Below are positions 33,865-43,361 of a stretch of DNA of 64,000 bases, piece after piece; positions within the stretch are counted from its first letter, which is position 1, and every line of letters begins with the position of its first letter. The position numbers were made by a program, and so were the translations under genes. The stretch is from JBDTSW01 sp963807385 (lineage in GTDB: Bacteria > Actinomycetota > Thermoleophilia > Solirubrobacterales > 70-9): assembly GCA_963807385.1 (NCBI GenBank), contig CAWEBQ010000002.1, forward strand, positions 1,178,001-1,242,000, read 5' to 3'. The notes beneath the pieces were generated by a model that saw only the letters and a program-made list of their open reading frames with translations, was not told the DNA's origin and made no database searches.

Positions 33865-35037
33865 CTAGAGGCCGCTGAGAGCGTCGCGTCGCGCCCGATC
33901 GGCGGCCTTCTCCGCCGCCGAGTTGGCCCTCTCGCGAATGCCCTGGGTGGCCGCCTCGCGGGCATCCTGCGTCTCGCGGCGCGCCTCCGCCGCCGCTGCC
34001 TTTGCCTCCTGCTCGACCTCACGCTCCAGTCGGGCCTTGAGGGCCAGGAGCTTTTGCTCGGCCTCCTCTCGCGCGCGCGACTCAGCCTCCTGGCGGACCT
34101 TTGCCTCCTCCTCGGCGAGACGCATCTCGACCTGCGAGCGGTTCCGCCGGTCGGCCTCCTCGCTCGCGCGCTCAGCCGCGGCAGCGGCCTCCGCCTCAAG
34201 ACGCGCGACCTCAGCCTCCATCTCTGACTCAGCCTCCCTGCGTGCCCGATCCGCGGCCTCCCTGGCCATCCGGTCAACCAGGCCGTGCAGTCGGCTCTCC
34301 GTGGCGTCCAGCTTGCGCTCGACCTCCAACCGCTGCTCGACCTCGTTCTGGAAGCGCTGCTCGGCCTCATTCACGCGCTGTTCGGCCTCATTCACGCGCT
34401 GTTCGGCCAACTCCTCGAGCTCGGTGACGCGACCCGCCACCTCGGCCTCGGCGGCCTCGCGGGCCGCCGAGGCGGCCTCGGCGGCGGCGGTCCGCGTCCG
34501 TCGGTCGGCCTGGTCGCGAAGCTTGGTCGCGGCCGCACGGAGCTTTTCCTCCGCCTTGGCCTTCAGCCGTACGCGCATCGCGTCGAGGTCCGCCTCGGCC
34601 GCCCTTCGTGCCTCGTCTCGGGCGGCGTCGACGCGCTGTGCCAATTGCGTTGCCATCATGCCGGCGGTCGCCTCGGCCTTTCGCCGAGCCTCGTCGGCGT
34701 CGTGCGCCCGCATCTCCGCCTGGACCCGCGAGCCGTCCACCTCGCGCAGGCGGGATTCGGCGTCCTCCGCACGCTCCCGCGAAAGCTGTAGCTCGGCGCG
34801 CAGCCTGCGAGCCTCGGAGGCGAGTTCGGCGATACCCTCGGCCCGAGCGGCCTCGACGGCGCCGCGAAGGTCCTCCGTGGCCTCACGGGCGCTCGTGGCG
34901 CTTGATGCGGCGACCTCTTCGGGGATCGGAGGAGCTACCGCGCGAAGGCGGGGCTTATCGGACTCGTCTTTGTCGGAGCCCTCGGCCGGGCCGTCAGGGG
35001 GGGCACCTTGGCCGGGGCGTTCCGGTACGTCGCTCAA
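33865..35037 (-). CDS. Long Ala/Glu/Arg-rich coiled-coil protein
   Basis: 390 residues. After a short Pro/Gly/Asp-rich start (1-45) almost the whole chain is a continuous coiled coil of AxxEAExRxR-type heptads, with no membrane helix or signal peptide. An exact tandem duplication of 21 bases (about 34371-34412) repeats the heptad EQRVNEA. Such rods act as scaffolds, for example in DivIVA- or FilP-like cytoskeletal proteins, but composition alone cannot show that. The 3' end meets the PII terminator. Confidence 0.75.
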   Translation of the reverse strand: MSDVPERPGQGAPPDGPAEGSDKDESDKPRLRAVAPPIPEEVAASSATSAREATEDLRGAVEAARAEGIAELASEARRLRAELQLSRERAEDAESRLREVDGSRVQAEMRAHDADEARRKAEATAGMMATQLAQRVDAARDEARRAAEADLDAMRVRLKAKAEEKLRAAATKLRDQADRRTRTAAAEAASAAREAAEAEVAGRVTELEELAEQRVNEAEQRVNEAEQRFQNEVEQRLEVERKLDATESRLHGLVDRMAREAADRARREAESEMEAEVARLEAEAAAAAERASEEADRRNRSQVEMRLAEEEAKVRQEAESRAREEAEQKLLALKARLEREVEQEAKAAAAEARRETQDAREAATQGIRERANSAAEKAADRARRDALSGL

Positions 35038-35162
35038 TGGATCTCCAACCCGAACACGCGCCCATCGCGGCGACGCGGCGGGAACCTCGAACGGCGCGAG
35101 CGTAGCGAAGGGGCATGACGCCGCAGCTCGCGGCCCCCGACTCGAGCCATTACCCGGTCCAA

Positions 35163-35930
35163 CTAGCCGCCGAGCGGGGCCGGGGGCTCCATCCCGTACT
35201 CGCGCATGCCGTCCTCGATGCGCCTGATCACCGTCTCCAGCACCTGCACTCGTGCGAACCGCTTCGAGTCGCCCGCGACCAGCTCCCAGGGGGCGCCCGG
35301 CTGATCGGTGCGGGCGATCATGTCCTCGACCGCCACCTCGTACTCGGCGCGCCGCTCACGGTTGCGCCGATCCTCGTCGGTGAGCTTCCACGACTTGAGC
35401 GGCTCCTTCTCCCTGCTCTTGAACCGCTTGAGCTGCTCGGCGTCGGAGACGTGCAGCCAGAACTTGACGAGGATCATGCCGTCATCGACCAATGCCTTTT
35501 CGAAGGCGTTGATCTCGTCGTACGCCCGAAGCCACTGCTCGCGCGTGGCGAACGACTCGACCCGCTCGACCAGCACGCGGCCGTACCACGAGCGGTCCAG
35601 CACAGCCATCCCGCCCTTCCCCGGGAGCACCGGCCAGAACCGCCAGAGGAACTGGTGGCGGAGCTCGTCCGGCGTGGGGGCGGCGAACTGCACGACCCGG
35701 ACGTGGCGCGGGTCGATTGGCGAGACCAGGCGCTTGATGGCGCCGCCCTTGCCCGAGGCATCCCATCCCTCAAACAGGACGCAGAGCGGCGGCCCGATCT
35801 CCTTGGTCCCGATCTGGCCGCCGAGGGTGAGGCGGAGCTGAGCCAGCCGTTCCCATCCGCGATCGAGCGCCCGTGCCTCCTCCTTGCGGCTGAGGGATTG
35901 CGCGAGATCGATCTCGTCAAGGCGGCCCAT
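35163..35930 (-). CDS. ppk2: Polyphosphate kinase 2 family protein
   Basis: 255 residues. Walker A GWDASGKGGAIKRL, then RHVRVVQFAAPTPDELRHQF, the Walker B-like VLDRSWYGRVLVERV and the lid RNRERRAEYEVAVEDMI are the PPK2 signature elements. PPK2 enzymes transfer phosphate between polyphosphate and nucleotides, usually polyP plus (d)NDP or NMP. Length fits the short single-domain subclass. Neighbours on either side are unrelated. Confidence 0.93.
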   Translation of the reverse strand: MGRLDEIDLAQSLSRKEEARALDRGWERLAQLRLTLGGQIGTKEIGPPLCVLFEGWDASGKGGAIKRLVSPIDPRHVRVVQFAAPTPDELRHQFLWRFWPVLPGKGGMAVLDRSWYGRVLVERVESFATREQWLRAYDEINAFEKALVDDGMILVKFWLHVSDAEQLKRFKSREKEPLKSWKLTDEDRRNRERRAEYEVAVEDMIARTDQPGAPWELVAGDSKRFARVQVLETVIRRIEDGMREYGMEPPAPLGG

Positions 35931-35984
35931 AAGTCGCGATCCTCTCAGATGCCGAGTGAGTCCATGGGCTCGTCCGCGCCGTCA

Positions 35985-36227
35985 TCAGAAAGGCGAGTTC
36001 GATCCCGAGAAGTCGTTCGCCTCGAACTGGAACAGCAGGACGGCACCGAGGATGATCGTGATCCCGATCACCACGGCGATCGGTGACTTCGAGGACTGCC
36101 CCCACATCGCCACCAGAAACCCGGTGACGAACAGGGCAAGGTAGGGGGTGAGGTCGGAGAGCGTGCGGAGCGCCGCGGGGGAGCTCAGGGCGTCGATCGC
36201 GAGGGCGAGCATCACCGTCATTATCAT
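35985..36227 (-). CDS. Small membrane protein with two or three helices
   Basis: 80 residues. Hydrophobic segments MLALAIDALSS, LTPYLALFVTGFLVAMWG and SPIAVVIGITIILGAVLLFQF indicate two or three membrane spans, with a short polar tail. No family recognised. Its start lies 9 bp from the start of the divergent MoxR gene, and ATGs at 36221 and 36212 are also possible, so promoter elements must overlap one of the two coding regions. Confidence 0.62.
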   Translation of the reverse strand: MIMTVMLALAIDALSSPAALRTLSDLTPYLALFVTGFLVAMWGQSSKSPIAVVIGITIILGAVLLFQFEANDFSGSNSPF

Positions 36228-36236
36228 CGCCCCACG

Positions 36237-37151
36237 ATGTCGGGCTCGATCGACTCAGTCGCCGACGTTCGCGCCGGCCTCGCCGAGGTCGGATATCTCG
36301 CGGACGAATCCGCCGCGCTGGTGGCCTACCTCGCGCAGCGGCTGGGCAAGCCCGTGCTCGTCGAAGGGCCCGCCGGGGTCGGCAAGACGGAGCTTGCCAA
36401 GGCGATCTCGCGAGCGTCAGGCCGCGACCTGATCCGGCTGCAGTGCTACGAGGGGCTCGACGAGGCGAAGGCGCTCTACGAGTGGAACTACCGGAAGCAG
36501 CTGCTGCGCATTCAGGCCGAGACGAAGGAGGAGGCGGAGGCCGGATGGGACGCTGCGCGCTCCGACATCTTCGGCGAGGAGTTCCTGCTCACGCGGCCGC
36601 TGCTCGCCGCCATCGCCAACCCGGAGCCCGTCGTGCTGCTGATCGACGAGATCGACAAGACCGACCAGGAGTTCGAGGCGATGCTGCTGGAGGTCCTCTC
36701 CGACTTCCAGATCTCGATTCCCGAGCTGGGCGTGATCGAGGCCACAACCCACCCCGTCGTCGTCCTCACCTCGAACAACTCGCGGGAGCTCACCGAGGCG
36801 CTCAAACGCCGTTGCCTCTACCTCTGGCTGGACTACCCCGGCGTGGAGCGCGAGATGGAGATCGTGCGCCTGCACGCGCCGGAGCTGGACGAGACCCTCA
36901 CCCGCCGGCTGGTCGAGGTCGTCCACATGATTCGCGACCTCGACCTCAAGAAGCCGCCCTCGATCGCGGAGTCGATCGACTGGGCCCGCGCGCTCCTCTT
37001 GTTGGGCTCCGACGACATCGATCGGAAGACCTTCGAGCAGACCATGAGCATCATCGTCAAGCACCGCACGGACCTGGACATAGTCGCCGAGCGGGTCGGC
37101 GTGAAGCTCGCCGGCGACGGCGCCCCCGGGCTCGGCGCCGCGAGCGGCTGA
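36237..37151 (+). CDS. MoxR-type AAA+ ATPase
   Basis: 304 residues. Walker A is GPAGVGKT (about 44-51), Walker B is VVLLIDEIDK, sensor 1 is VVLTSNNSRELTEALKRRCLY and the arginine finger is in the RRCLYLW region. MoxR ATPases act as chaperones that install metals or assemble complexes with a VWA partner. The next gene is exactly such a VWA protein, 9 bp away. It closely resembles the CoxD branch, although no CO dehydrogenase is nearby. No Shine-Dalgarno sequence precedes the ATG, so a leaderless transcript is possible. Confidence 0.93.
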   Translation: MSGSIDSVADVRAGLAEVGYLADESAALVAYLAQRLGKPVLVEGPAGVGKTELAKAISRASGRDLIRLQCYEGLDEAKALYEWNYRKQLLRIQAETKEEAEAGWDAARSDIFGEEFLLTRPLLAAIANPEPVVLLIDEIDKTDQEFEAMLLEVLSDFQISIPELGVIEATTHPVVVLTSNNSRELTEALKRRCLYLWLDYPGVEREMEIVRLHAPELDETLTRRLVEVVHMIRDLDLKKPPSIAESIDWARALLLLGSDDIDRKTFEQTMSIIVKHRTDLDIVAERVGVKLAGDGAPGLGAASG

Positions 37152-37160
37152 GGCCCGCTG

Positions 37161-38558
37161 ATGGCTACCTCGCCCGCGTTCGAGTCGGGCCTCCCCGGAG
37201 GGCTTGGGCCGCGGCTGATCGCGTTCTGCGAGCAGCTGCGAAGCGAGGGCCTGGCCGTTGGGACGTCCGAGATCCTCGACGCCTTCGAGGCGCTCGAGCA
37301 CGTGCCCTGGACCGAGCGCGCGGACTTCCGCGAAGCCCTGGCGGCGACGGTGGCGAAGTCGCCGGAGGACCGCCGCGTCTTCGAGCTGCTGTTCGACCGT
37401 TTCTTCTTCCGCGCGGCCGAGGCGGAGGCCCTCGCCCAGGGCGTCGGCGAGTCCGAGCGCCACCGGGGAGAGGGGCGGATCGACCTCGACGAGCTGCGCG
37501 AGGCGATCCGGCGCGCGATCATCGCCGGCAACGACGGCGAGATGAGCGACCTCGCGCGGCTGGCAATCGCCGCGTTCGGCCGCCAGGGCGAGGGCTCGGG
37601 CGTCGTCGGCGTGGACGTGCAGCGCATCAGGCGTGCGCTTGGGCTGCAGACGCAGTCACGGCCGGCGGAGTCCGCCGGGGACGCCGAGCCACCTCTCGAC
37701 CGGGATGCGATCAACCGCTTCGAGCGGCACCTCCGCCGCGAGCTCGAGCGCGGGCTGATCGAGCGAACCGAGAAGCTCCCGCCCTCGCGCCCGCTCGCCG
37801 AGCTCGACCGCGCCCTGCCCACGAGCCCCACGCAGGACCTGTCCTCGGTCCACCGCGCGGTGACCCAGCTCAAGCGGCGCCTGGCCACGCTCGGCCACGA
37901 GCAGCGCGGCCGTCGCAAGGCCTCGGTCGTCGACATGCGCAGGACCATGCGGGCTTCGCTGGAGACCGGCGGGGTGCCACTGCGGCTGCGCTACCGGCCG
38001 AAGCGGCCACGGCGGCCGGAGATCTACGTGCTGTGCGACGTCTCGACGTCGGTGACGTCGGCGAGCGTGTTCTTCCTCTCCGTCCTGCACGCCCTCCACG
38101 ACTCCTTCCGGCGCCTCCGCAGCTTCGTGTTCATCGAGCGCATCTCGGAGGTCACCGACGTCTTCGAGCACGAGCGCGACTTCCGCGCGATCTCCCAGCG
38201 GATCTCCCAGGAGGGCGGCGTGGCCGACGTCTCCGGCTACACGGACTACGGACGGGTATGGCTGGAGTTCGGCGAGCTGATCGCCGACGAGCTCGACCCG
38301 CGCTCGACGATCATCGTGCTGGGTGACGCCCGCACGAACGGACGCGAGCCCCGGGCCGACGTCTTCGCCCGCGTCTCGGAGCGCGCCGGTCGCACCTTCT
38401 GGCTCAACCCCGAACCACGCCTCTACTGGAACTACGGGGACTCGGTGATGGCCGCCTACGAAAAACACTGCACGGGCGCCTTCGAGTGCTGGACCACCAA
38501 CCACCTCGAGAACTTCGTGAACGTGATCGCCGGCGCCCCGCCCGTCGATCAGCCCTAG
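37161..38558 (+). CDS. VWA domain protein, CoxE-like
   Basis: 465 residues. The N-terminal half is helical and charged; the C-terminal VWA domain opens with EIYVLCDVSTSVTSASVFFL, which holds the metal-ion-dependent adhesion motif DVSTS, followed by RLRSFVFIERISEVTDVF, YTDYGRVWLEFGELIADEL and TIIVLGDARTNGREP. CoxE-type proteins pair with MoxR/CoxD ATPases to mature a target enzyme. Partner of the adjacent MoxR gene; the client enzyme is not evident here. Confidence 0.92.
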   Translation: MATSPAFESGLPGGLGPRLIAFCEQLRSEGLAVGTSEILDAFEALEHVPWTERADFREALAATVAKSPEDRRVFELLFDRFFFRAAEAEALAQGVGESERHRGEGRIDLDELREAIRRAIIAGNDGEMSDLARLAIAAFGRQGEGSGVVGVDVQRIRRALGLQTQSRPAESAGDAEPPLDRDAINRFERHLRRELERGLIERTEKLPPSRPLAELDRALPTSPTQDLSSVHRAVTQLKRRLATLGHEQRGRRKASVVDMRRTMRASLETGGVPLRLRYRPKRPRRPEIYVLCDVSTSVTSASVFFLSVLHALHDSFRRLRSFVFIERISEVTDVFEHERDFRAISQRISQEGGVADVSGYTDYGRVWLEFGELIADELDPRSTIIVLGDARTNGREPRADVFARVSERAGRTFWLNPEPRLYWNYGDSVMAAYEKHCTGAFECWTTNHLENFVNVIAGAPPVDQP

Positions 38559-38607
38559 GGGCATGAACCGGCGCGCGCGTCCTCGGGCACGGCTAGCCTG
38601 CGCGGCG

Positions 38608-41600
38608 ATGGGTGGCTCTGCAAGACGTCGGACTCTGCGACTGCGCGCGATCGCGCTCGCCGCTGCCGTGTCCGCGATCGGGCTCGGGATTCACGCCTCC
38701 GGGGTTCAGGCCGGCGACGGCCCCGCCACCCGGGGCTCGGGCGAGATCGGCATCGAGGTCAAGACGACCTCGCAACAGAACATCCTCGACAGGGGGCGCA
38801 TCAAGGTCGAGTTGACCGCGCCGATCGCCCCCGGCCTGATCAAACACCTGAAGGCGAACTCGGTGGACGCCGACGGGCGCGCGAGAATCTCGGACGGTCG
38901 CCGGGCGCGGGTGAGGAGCACGTCCCCGCGCCGGGTCCGCCTGGAGCTCACCAACAAGGGCGCGAAGCGGATCGCGAGGTGCGTGCCACAGGAGCTGCGG
39001 GTGCGGGCCAGGGGGATCTTTCAGGGCGACATCCTGCTGAGCGGCCGCGGCGCAGCCGAGCTGAACCTGGATCTGCCCGCGTGCGGGGGCGGCGGCGAGT
39101 CGAACCGGGACTACGCCGTGGCCCCGGGCGGGGATAAGACCCACACGAATGGCACGCCGCGCGAGTTCACCGCGGCCGGCACCGGCTCCGCTCAGGTCTA
39201 CGTGGCCCTCTACGGCTGTGACGACGTGAGCGAGTCCGGCGGGGAGCTCTCCTTCCTCGCCACCGACGACAGGGCGACCCAGAACCCAACGGGCGCCGGC
39301 ATCACGCGCCTCAACGGAGGCGCGGTCGCGGGCGCGCCGTCGAAGGCCGGGCCCGTGGCGGCTGCGGGCGGCCAGATCTCGTTCACCGTCTCCGGCACCG
39401 ACGGCTGCGCGACCGCCGTCGTGTTCCGGGACCTGAACGGAGACGGGTTCCTGAACGTGGACGCCAACGGCATCCCGACCGAGCCGTACGGCGGGGGCGG
39501 CACGACCACCTTCGAGCCCCAGGGAGTGTCGTTCGTGAACGCCGAGCGTTGCGATCCCACGGACCCGTCGGTTTGCCTCTACCCGTTCCCCAACGACCAC
39601 TTCACCGTCGCCCAGGGCTCCACCGAGACCGGCAGGCGCATCGCGTTCAACACGCAGTCGGTTCCGAAGAACCGGTTCGGCGTGCCCATCGACCCGACCG
39701 ACTACAACCGCGCCGACGGCTACAGCCCCGGCTCGATGCTGATCACGAAGGTCCCGGGGCTCGACACGCCCGGCGCGTTCGAGAACACCGGGGCGGTCCC
39801 CATCACCGATTTCGAGCGCTACGCGGACGAGGACGCTCCGGTGGTCGTGATCGACGCCGCCACCGGCGAGCGTCATCCGATCTTCACTGAGCTGGACGCG
39901 AACCCCGATGACCCGGCTGACGTGGCGCTGATCATCCGGCCGACCGTCAACTTCGAGGAGGGCCATCGCTACGTGGTCGCGCTACGCGACATGCGCGACT
40001 CGAACGACGAGGTGATCGAGCCGGGCCGCGCCTTCCAGCTCTACCGCGACGGCATCGCCACGTCCGACCCGGTCGTGGAGCAGCGCCGGAGCAGGTTCGA
40101 GGGGCTCTTCGACGAGCTCGAGGACGCAGATGTCGAACGCGACGACCTGTTCCTGACCTGGGACTTCACGATTGCGAGCGAGCGCAGCCTGACGGAGCGG
40201 ATGCTGTCGATCCGCGACCGCGCGTTCGCGGCTCTCGGCGACACCGACCTCGACGACCTCCAGGTCCAGGGATCGGCGCCGCAGACGGTCATCACCAGCG
40301 TCACGGACTTCGCCCGCTGCGGGGACGACGGCTGCCAGGAGGGTCTCCAGATCCCGGAGATCCCGGTGGTCGGCCCGTTCCTCGACCCTGTGCAGGGCCT
40401 CGTTGACACCTACATCAGCCCCATGCTCGGCCTGGCACCCGAGAACGACCGGCTGGCCCGCGAGGTCAACGGAACCCTGGTGGTCCCATGCTTCCTCGAC
40501 GCACCGGGGTGTCTCCCGGGCTCACGGTTCTCGCTCGGAGCCGACGGGCTGCCTCAGCAGAACCAGGTCCCCCACCTGGCGAGCTTCAAGTGCCTGATCC
40601 CCAGGGCGACCGTCGAGGACGGCCTGGATCGCGCCCGTCCCTCGCTCTACGGCCATGGCCTGCTGGGCTCCGGGAGCGAGGTGGATGCGGGCCACGTGCA
40701 GGCGATGGCGAGCGAGCACAACGTGCTCTTCTGCGCCACGGACTGGGCCGGGTTCGCCACCCAGGACGTGCCGACCGTTCTCCACAGCCTCCAGGACCTG
40801 TCGAACTTCCAGCGGCTGGCTGACCGAATGCAGCAGGGCTACCTCAACATGCTGATGCTGGGCCGGGCGATGATCCACCCCCAGGGCCTGGGCGCCAGCC
40901 CGGCGTTCGGGTTCAACGGTCAGTCGGTCATCGACACCACGCGCCTTTACTACGACGGCAACAGCCAGGGCGGAATCATGGGGGGCGGCCTCACCGCGGT
41001 GGCGCCCGACTTCAACCGCGCCGTGCTGGGCGTACCCGCGATGAACTACTCGACCCTTCTGCGCCGCTCGTCCGACTTCGCGCCGTACGCCGAGGGCAAC
41101 TTCGCCGACCCGCCCGGCGACACCGAGCTCGGGCTCTACGACAACTACCCGGACGAGCTCGAACGGCCACTGATCCTGGCGATGATTCAGATGCTGTGGG
41201 ACCGTGGCGAGGCCAACGGCTACGCCCAGCACATGACCGACGATCCGCTGCCCAACACCCCCCCGCATAAGGTGCTGTTGCACGCCGCGTTCGGCGACCA
41301 CCAGGTGACAAACCTCGCCGCCGAGGTCGAGGCCCGGACCATCGGCGCCTACACCAACTCACCGGCCCTCGACCCCGGACGGATCCCGTCGGGCGATCCG
41401 CTGTGGGAGATCCCCGTGATCCCGTCCTACCCGTTCAGCGGGTCGGCCTTGATCTACTTCGACTCGGGCCCACCCCGAGACGGCGACCAGGGGGTGGTCA
41501 ACCCCCCGCTCAACAACACCCCACCCCACGCTCCCGCGTACGGGCGCGACCCCCACTCGGATCCGCGCAACGATCCGTTCGGCCGCCAGCAGAAGTCGGC

Positions 41601-41679
41601 TTTCCTTCAGCCCGACGGCGCCGTGATCAACGTCTGCGGCGCGGCGCCGTGCTACTCCCACGGGTGGACCGGCCCGTAG
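38608..41679 (+). CDS. Large secreted lipase-like protein with N-terminal beta-domains
   Basis: About 1023 residues from ATG 38608, which follows an in-frame ATG at 38563 that would add an unlikely Arg-rich lead. Signal peptide LRAIALAAAVSAIGLGIHASG. An Ig-like or jelly-roll domain (about 45-165) is followed by a cysteine-bearing region, then a segment like the bacterial virulence-factor lipase N-terminal domain (PFPNDHFTV, then NTQSVPKNRFGVPID). The C-terminal half is an alpha/beta-hydrolase with the nucleophile elbow YDGNSQGGIMGGGL (GxSxG) and a possible catalytic His in FGDHQVTN. It probably hydrolyses an ester outside the cell. Substrate unknown. Confidence 0.78.
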   Translation: MGGSARRRTLRLRAIALAAAVSAIGLGIHASGVQAGDGPATRGSGEIGIEVKTTSQQNILDRGRIKVELTAPIAPGLIKHLKANSVDADGRARISDGRRARVRSTSPRRVRLELTNKGAKRIARCVPQELRVRARGIFQGDILLSGRGAAELNLDLPACGGGGESNRDYAVAPGGDKTHTNGTPREFTAAGTGSAQVYVALYGCDDVSESGGELSFLATDDRATQNPTGAGITRLNGGAVAGAPSKAGPVAAAGGQISFTVSGTDGCATAVVFRDLNGDGFLNVDANGIPTEPYGGGGTTTFEPQGVSFVNAERCDPTDPSVCLYPFPNDHFTVAQGSTETGRRIAFNTQSVPKNRFGVPIDPTDYNRADGYSPGSMLITKVPGLDTPGAFENTGAVPITDFERYADEDAPVVVIDAATGERHPIFTELDANPDDPADVALIIRPTVNFEEGHRYVVALRDMRDSNDEVIEPGRAFQLYRDGIATSDPVVEQRRSRFEGLFDELEDADVERDDLFLTWDFTIASERSLTERMLSIRDRAFAALGDTDLDDLQVQGSAPQTVITSVTDFARCGDDGCQEGLQIPEIPVVGPFLDPVQGLVDTYISPMLGLAPENDRLAREVNGTLVVPCFLDAPGCLPGSRFSLGADGLPQQNQVPHLASFKCLIPRATVEDGLDRARPSLYGHGLLGSGSEVDAGHVQAMASEHNVLFCATDWAGFATQDVPTVLHSLQDLSNFQRLADRMQQGYLNMLMLGRAMIHPQGLGASPAFGFNGQSVIDTTRLYYDGNSQGGIMGGGLTAVAPDFNRAVLGVPAMNYSTLLRRSSDFAPYAEGNFADPPGDTELGLYDNYPDELERPLILAMIQMLWDRGEANGYAQHMTDDPLPNTPPHKVLLHAAFGDHQVTNLAAEVEARTIGAYTNSPALDPGRIPSGDPLWEIPVIPSYPFSGSALIYFDSGPPRDGDQGVVNPPLNNTPPHAPAYGRDPHSDPRNDPFGRQQKSAFLQPDGAVINVCGAAPCYSHGWTGP

Positions 41680-41710
41680 GGGACCCCCTGCATCTAGACT
41701 GCGGCGCGTA

Positions 41711-41813
41711 ATCAGGGGGGCTCGCGGGCAAGCGGGCTGAGATTGCGCCTTCGGGATTCGACCGCCCGGCGCCGACCCTCCGAACCTGTCGCGGTAATGC
41801 GCGCGAAGGGAGC
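41711..41813 (+). promoter_or_regulatory. TPP riboswitch (THI element)
   Basis: Conserved blocks of the thiamine-pyrophosphate aptamer occur in order and with normal spacing: a G-run opening P1/P2 (AGGGGGGCTC), GGGCTGAGA, then ACCCTCCGAACCTGT and GTAATGCGCGCGAAGGGA. The last block also supplies a purine-rich ribosome binding site just before the GTG at 41815, so TPP binding probably blocks translation of the transporter operon. A long variable arm lies between CTGAGA and ACCC. Confidence 0.9.
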
Positions 41814-41814
41814 T

Positions 41815-42573
41815 GTGAAAGCCGAAGGCGAGGCCGTGGAGCTGACCGGAGCCGGGTTTGGCTTCGGTGAACTCGAGGTGCTCCACGATGTGAGCCTGCG
41901 AGCCGAGCCGGGCGAGGTGGTGGCCATCGTCGGCCCCTCCGGCTGCGGCAAGTCAACCCTGCTGGAGATCGTCGCCGGTCTGCTCGAGGCCGGAGGCGGG
42001 CGGGTATCCGTGGGCGGGGAGACGGCAAGCCGCATCCGGCACGTCGCGCTGATGCCGCAGAGCGACTGCCTGCTGCCGTGGCTGTCGGCGGCCGGCAATG
42101 CGGCGCTGGCGCCGCGAAACCGCGGCGCGTCGCGCGCGACGGCCAGGGCGGACGCGGAGGCGCTGCTCGAGCGGTTCGGCGTTGCCGGCTTCCTCGACGC
42201 CCCGCCGTCCGAGCTCTCCGGCGGCATGCGCCAGCGCGTCGCCTTCGCGCGGACGCTGCTGTCGGGCAAGCCGGTGATCGCCCTGGACGAGCCGTTTGCC
42301 TCCCTGGACGCCATCACCCGCGCCGACATGCAGGAGTGGCTGGCGGCAGCGCTCGCAGCGGAGGCTCGCACGGTCCTGATGGTGAGCCACGACGTCGAGG
42401 AAGCGCTGTACCTCGCCGACCGCGTCCTCGTCCTCTCCCGGAGGCCCGGACGCCTGGTGGCGGAGGTGCCCTCACCGGAGGCCAGGGCCACCCCGCGAGC
42501 GAGGGCGGTCATCGCAGCCCCGTTCCTCGAGGCGCGCGCCCGTGCGACCGCGGCGCTCAGGAGCGGGGGATGA
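41815..42573 (+). CDS. ABC transporter ATP-binding protein for thiamine precursor (ThiZ-like)
   Basis: 252 residues from GTG 41815, directly after the riboswitch; an earlier in-frame ATG lies inside the aptamer and is rejected. Walker A GPSGCGKST, Q-loop MPQSDCLLPW, signature LSGGMRQRVAFAR, Walker B VIALDEPFASLD and switch His MVSHDVEEA are all intact. It belongs to the SsuB/TauB/ThiZ class, which powers uptake of sulfonates, nitrate or pyrimidine precursors of thiamine. The riboswitch points to a thiamine precursor such as HMP or a formylaminopyrimidine. Stop overlaps the permease start. Confidence 0.93.
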   Translation: MKAEGEAVELTGAGFGFGELEVLHDVSLRAEPGEVVAIVGPSGCGKSTLLEIVAGLLEAGGGRVSVGGETASRIRHVALMPQSDCLLPWLSAAGNAALAPRNRGASRATARADAEALLERFGVAGFLDAPPSELSGGMRQRVAFARTLLSGKPVIALDEPFASLDAITRADMQEWLAAALAAEARTVLMVSHDVEEALYLADRVLVLSRRPGRLVAEVPSPEARATPRARAVIAAPFLEARARATAALRSGG

Positions 42574-43352
42574 GCAGACGGGCCAGCGACTTCCTCGCGC
42601 CGGCCGCGGTCGTGCTCGGGCTCGTCGTCCTCTGGCAGCTCGCAGCCAGCTGGGACTTGATCGCTGACGCGCTGAACATCGAGCCGTTCCTCGTCCCCTC
42701 CCCCGCCGAGATCGCCGGGTCGCTGTGGGACGATCGCCGGCTGCTGGCGGAGAACGCGTGGGTAACGCTCCAGGAGGTGACGCTGGGACTCGCGCTCGCG
42801 CTCGTCATCGGCTACGCGCTCGCCGTCGCGCTTCATCTCTCGCCCGTGCTGCGACGGGCGCTCTACCCGCTGATCGTGGCCACGCAGACGGTGCCGGTGA
42901 TCGCGATCGCGCCGATCCTCATCGTCTGGTTCGGCTTCGGGATCGGGCCGAAGCTGGCGATTATCGCGTTGGTCTGCTTCTTCCCGGTCACGGTGAACAC
43001 GCTCGACGGGCTCCGCGGGGTCGAGCCGGCTCTCGTTCGGATGATGCGCACGCTCGACGCGGACCGAGGCACGATCCTGCGCCGGGTCGAGGTGCCGTCA
43101 TCCCTCCCCTACTTCTTCAGCGGCGCAAGAATCGCCGCGGCGATCGCAGTCATCGGCGCTGTCTTCGGCGAGTGGTCGGGCGCCAACGAGGGCCTCGGGC
43201 ACCTGATCCTGATCTCGCAGGCGCAGCTTCAGACGGCAAGGGTGTTCGCGGCGGTCGTGGTGCTGAGCGCGATCGCGATCGCGCTCGTCGGGCTGCTTAC
43301 CCTGGCGCAGCGCCGCTTCGCCGGCTGGTCATTGGCAACCAACAACAGATAG
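42570..43352 (+). CDS. ABC transporter permease for thiamine precursor (ThiX-like)
   Basis: 260 residues from ATG 42570, overlapping the ATPase stop by 4 bp. About six membrane helices (for example PAAVVLGLVVLWQLAASW and WVTLQEVTLGLALALVIGYAL) and the EAA-type coupling loop MMRTLDADRGTILRRVEVPSSLPYFFSG mark a BPD-type permease of the SsuC/TauC/ThiX class. FGEWSGANEGLGHLI is the usual sequence after the EAA loop. Confidence 0.93.
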   Translation: MSRRASDFLAPAAVVLGLVVLWQLAASWDLIADALNIEPFLVPSPAEIAGSLWDDRRLLAENAWVTLQEVTLGLALALVIGYALAVALHLSPVLRRALYPLIVATQTVPVIAIAPILIVWFGFGIGPKLAIIALVCFFPVTVNTLDGLRGVEPALVRMMRTLDADRGTILRRVEVPSSLPYFFSGARIAAAIAVIGAVFGEWSGANEGLGHLILISQAQLQTARVFAAVVVLSAIAIALVGLLTLAQRRFAGWSLATNNR

Positions 43353-43361
43353 GAGACGACG

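Noticed and set aside
41743..41814. Possible 24-residue N-terminal extension of the ThiZ-like ATPase
   Set aside because: These bases form the TPP aptamer; the GTG at 41815 right after its final block is the better start.
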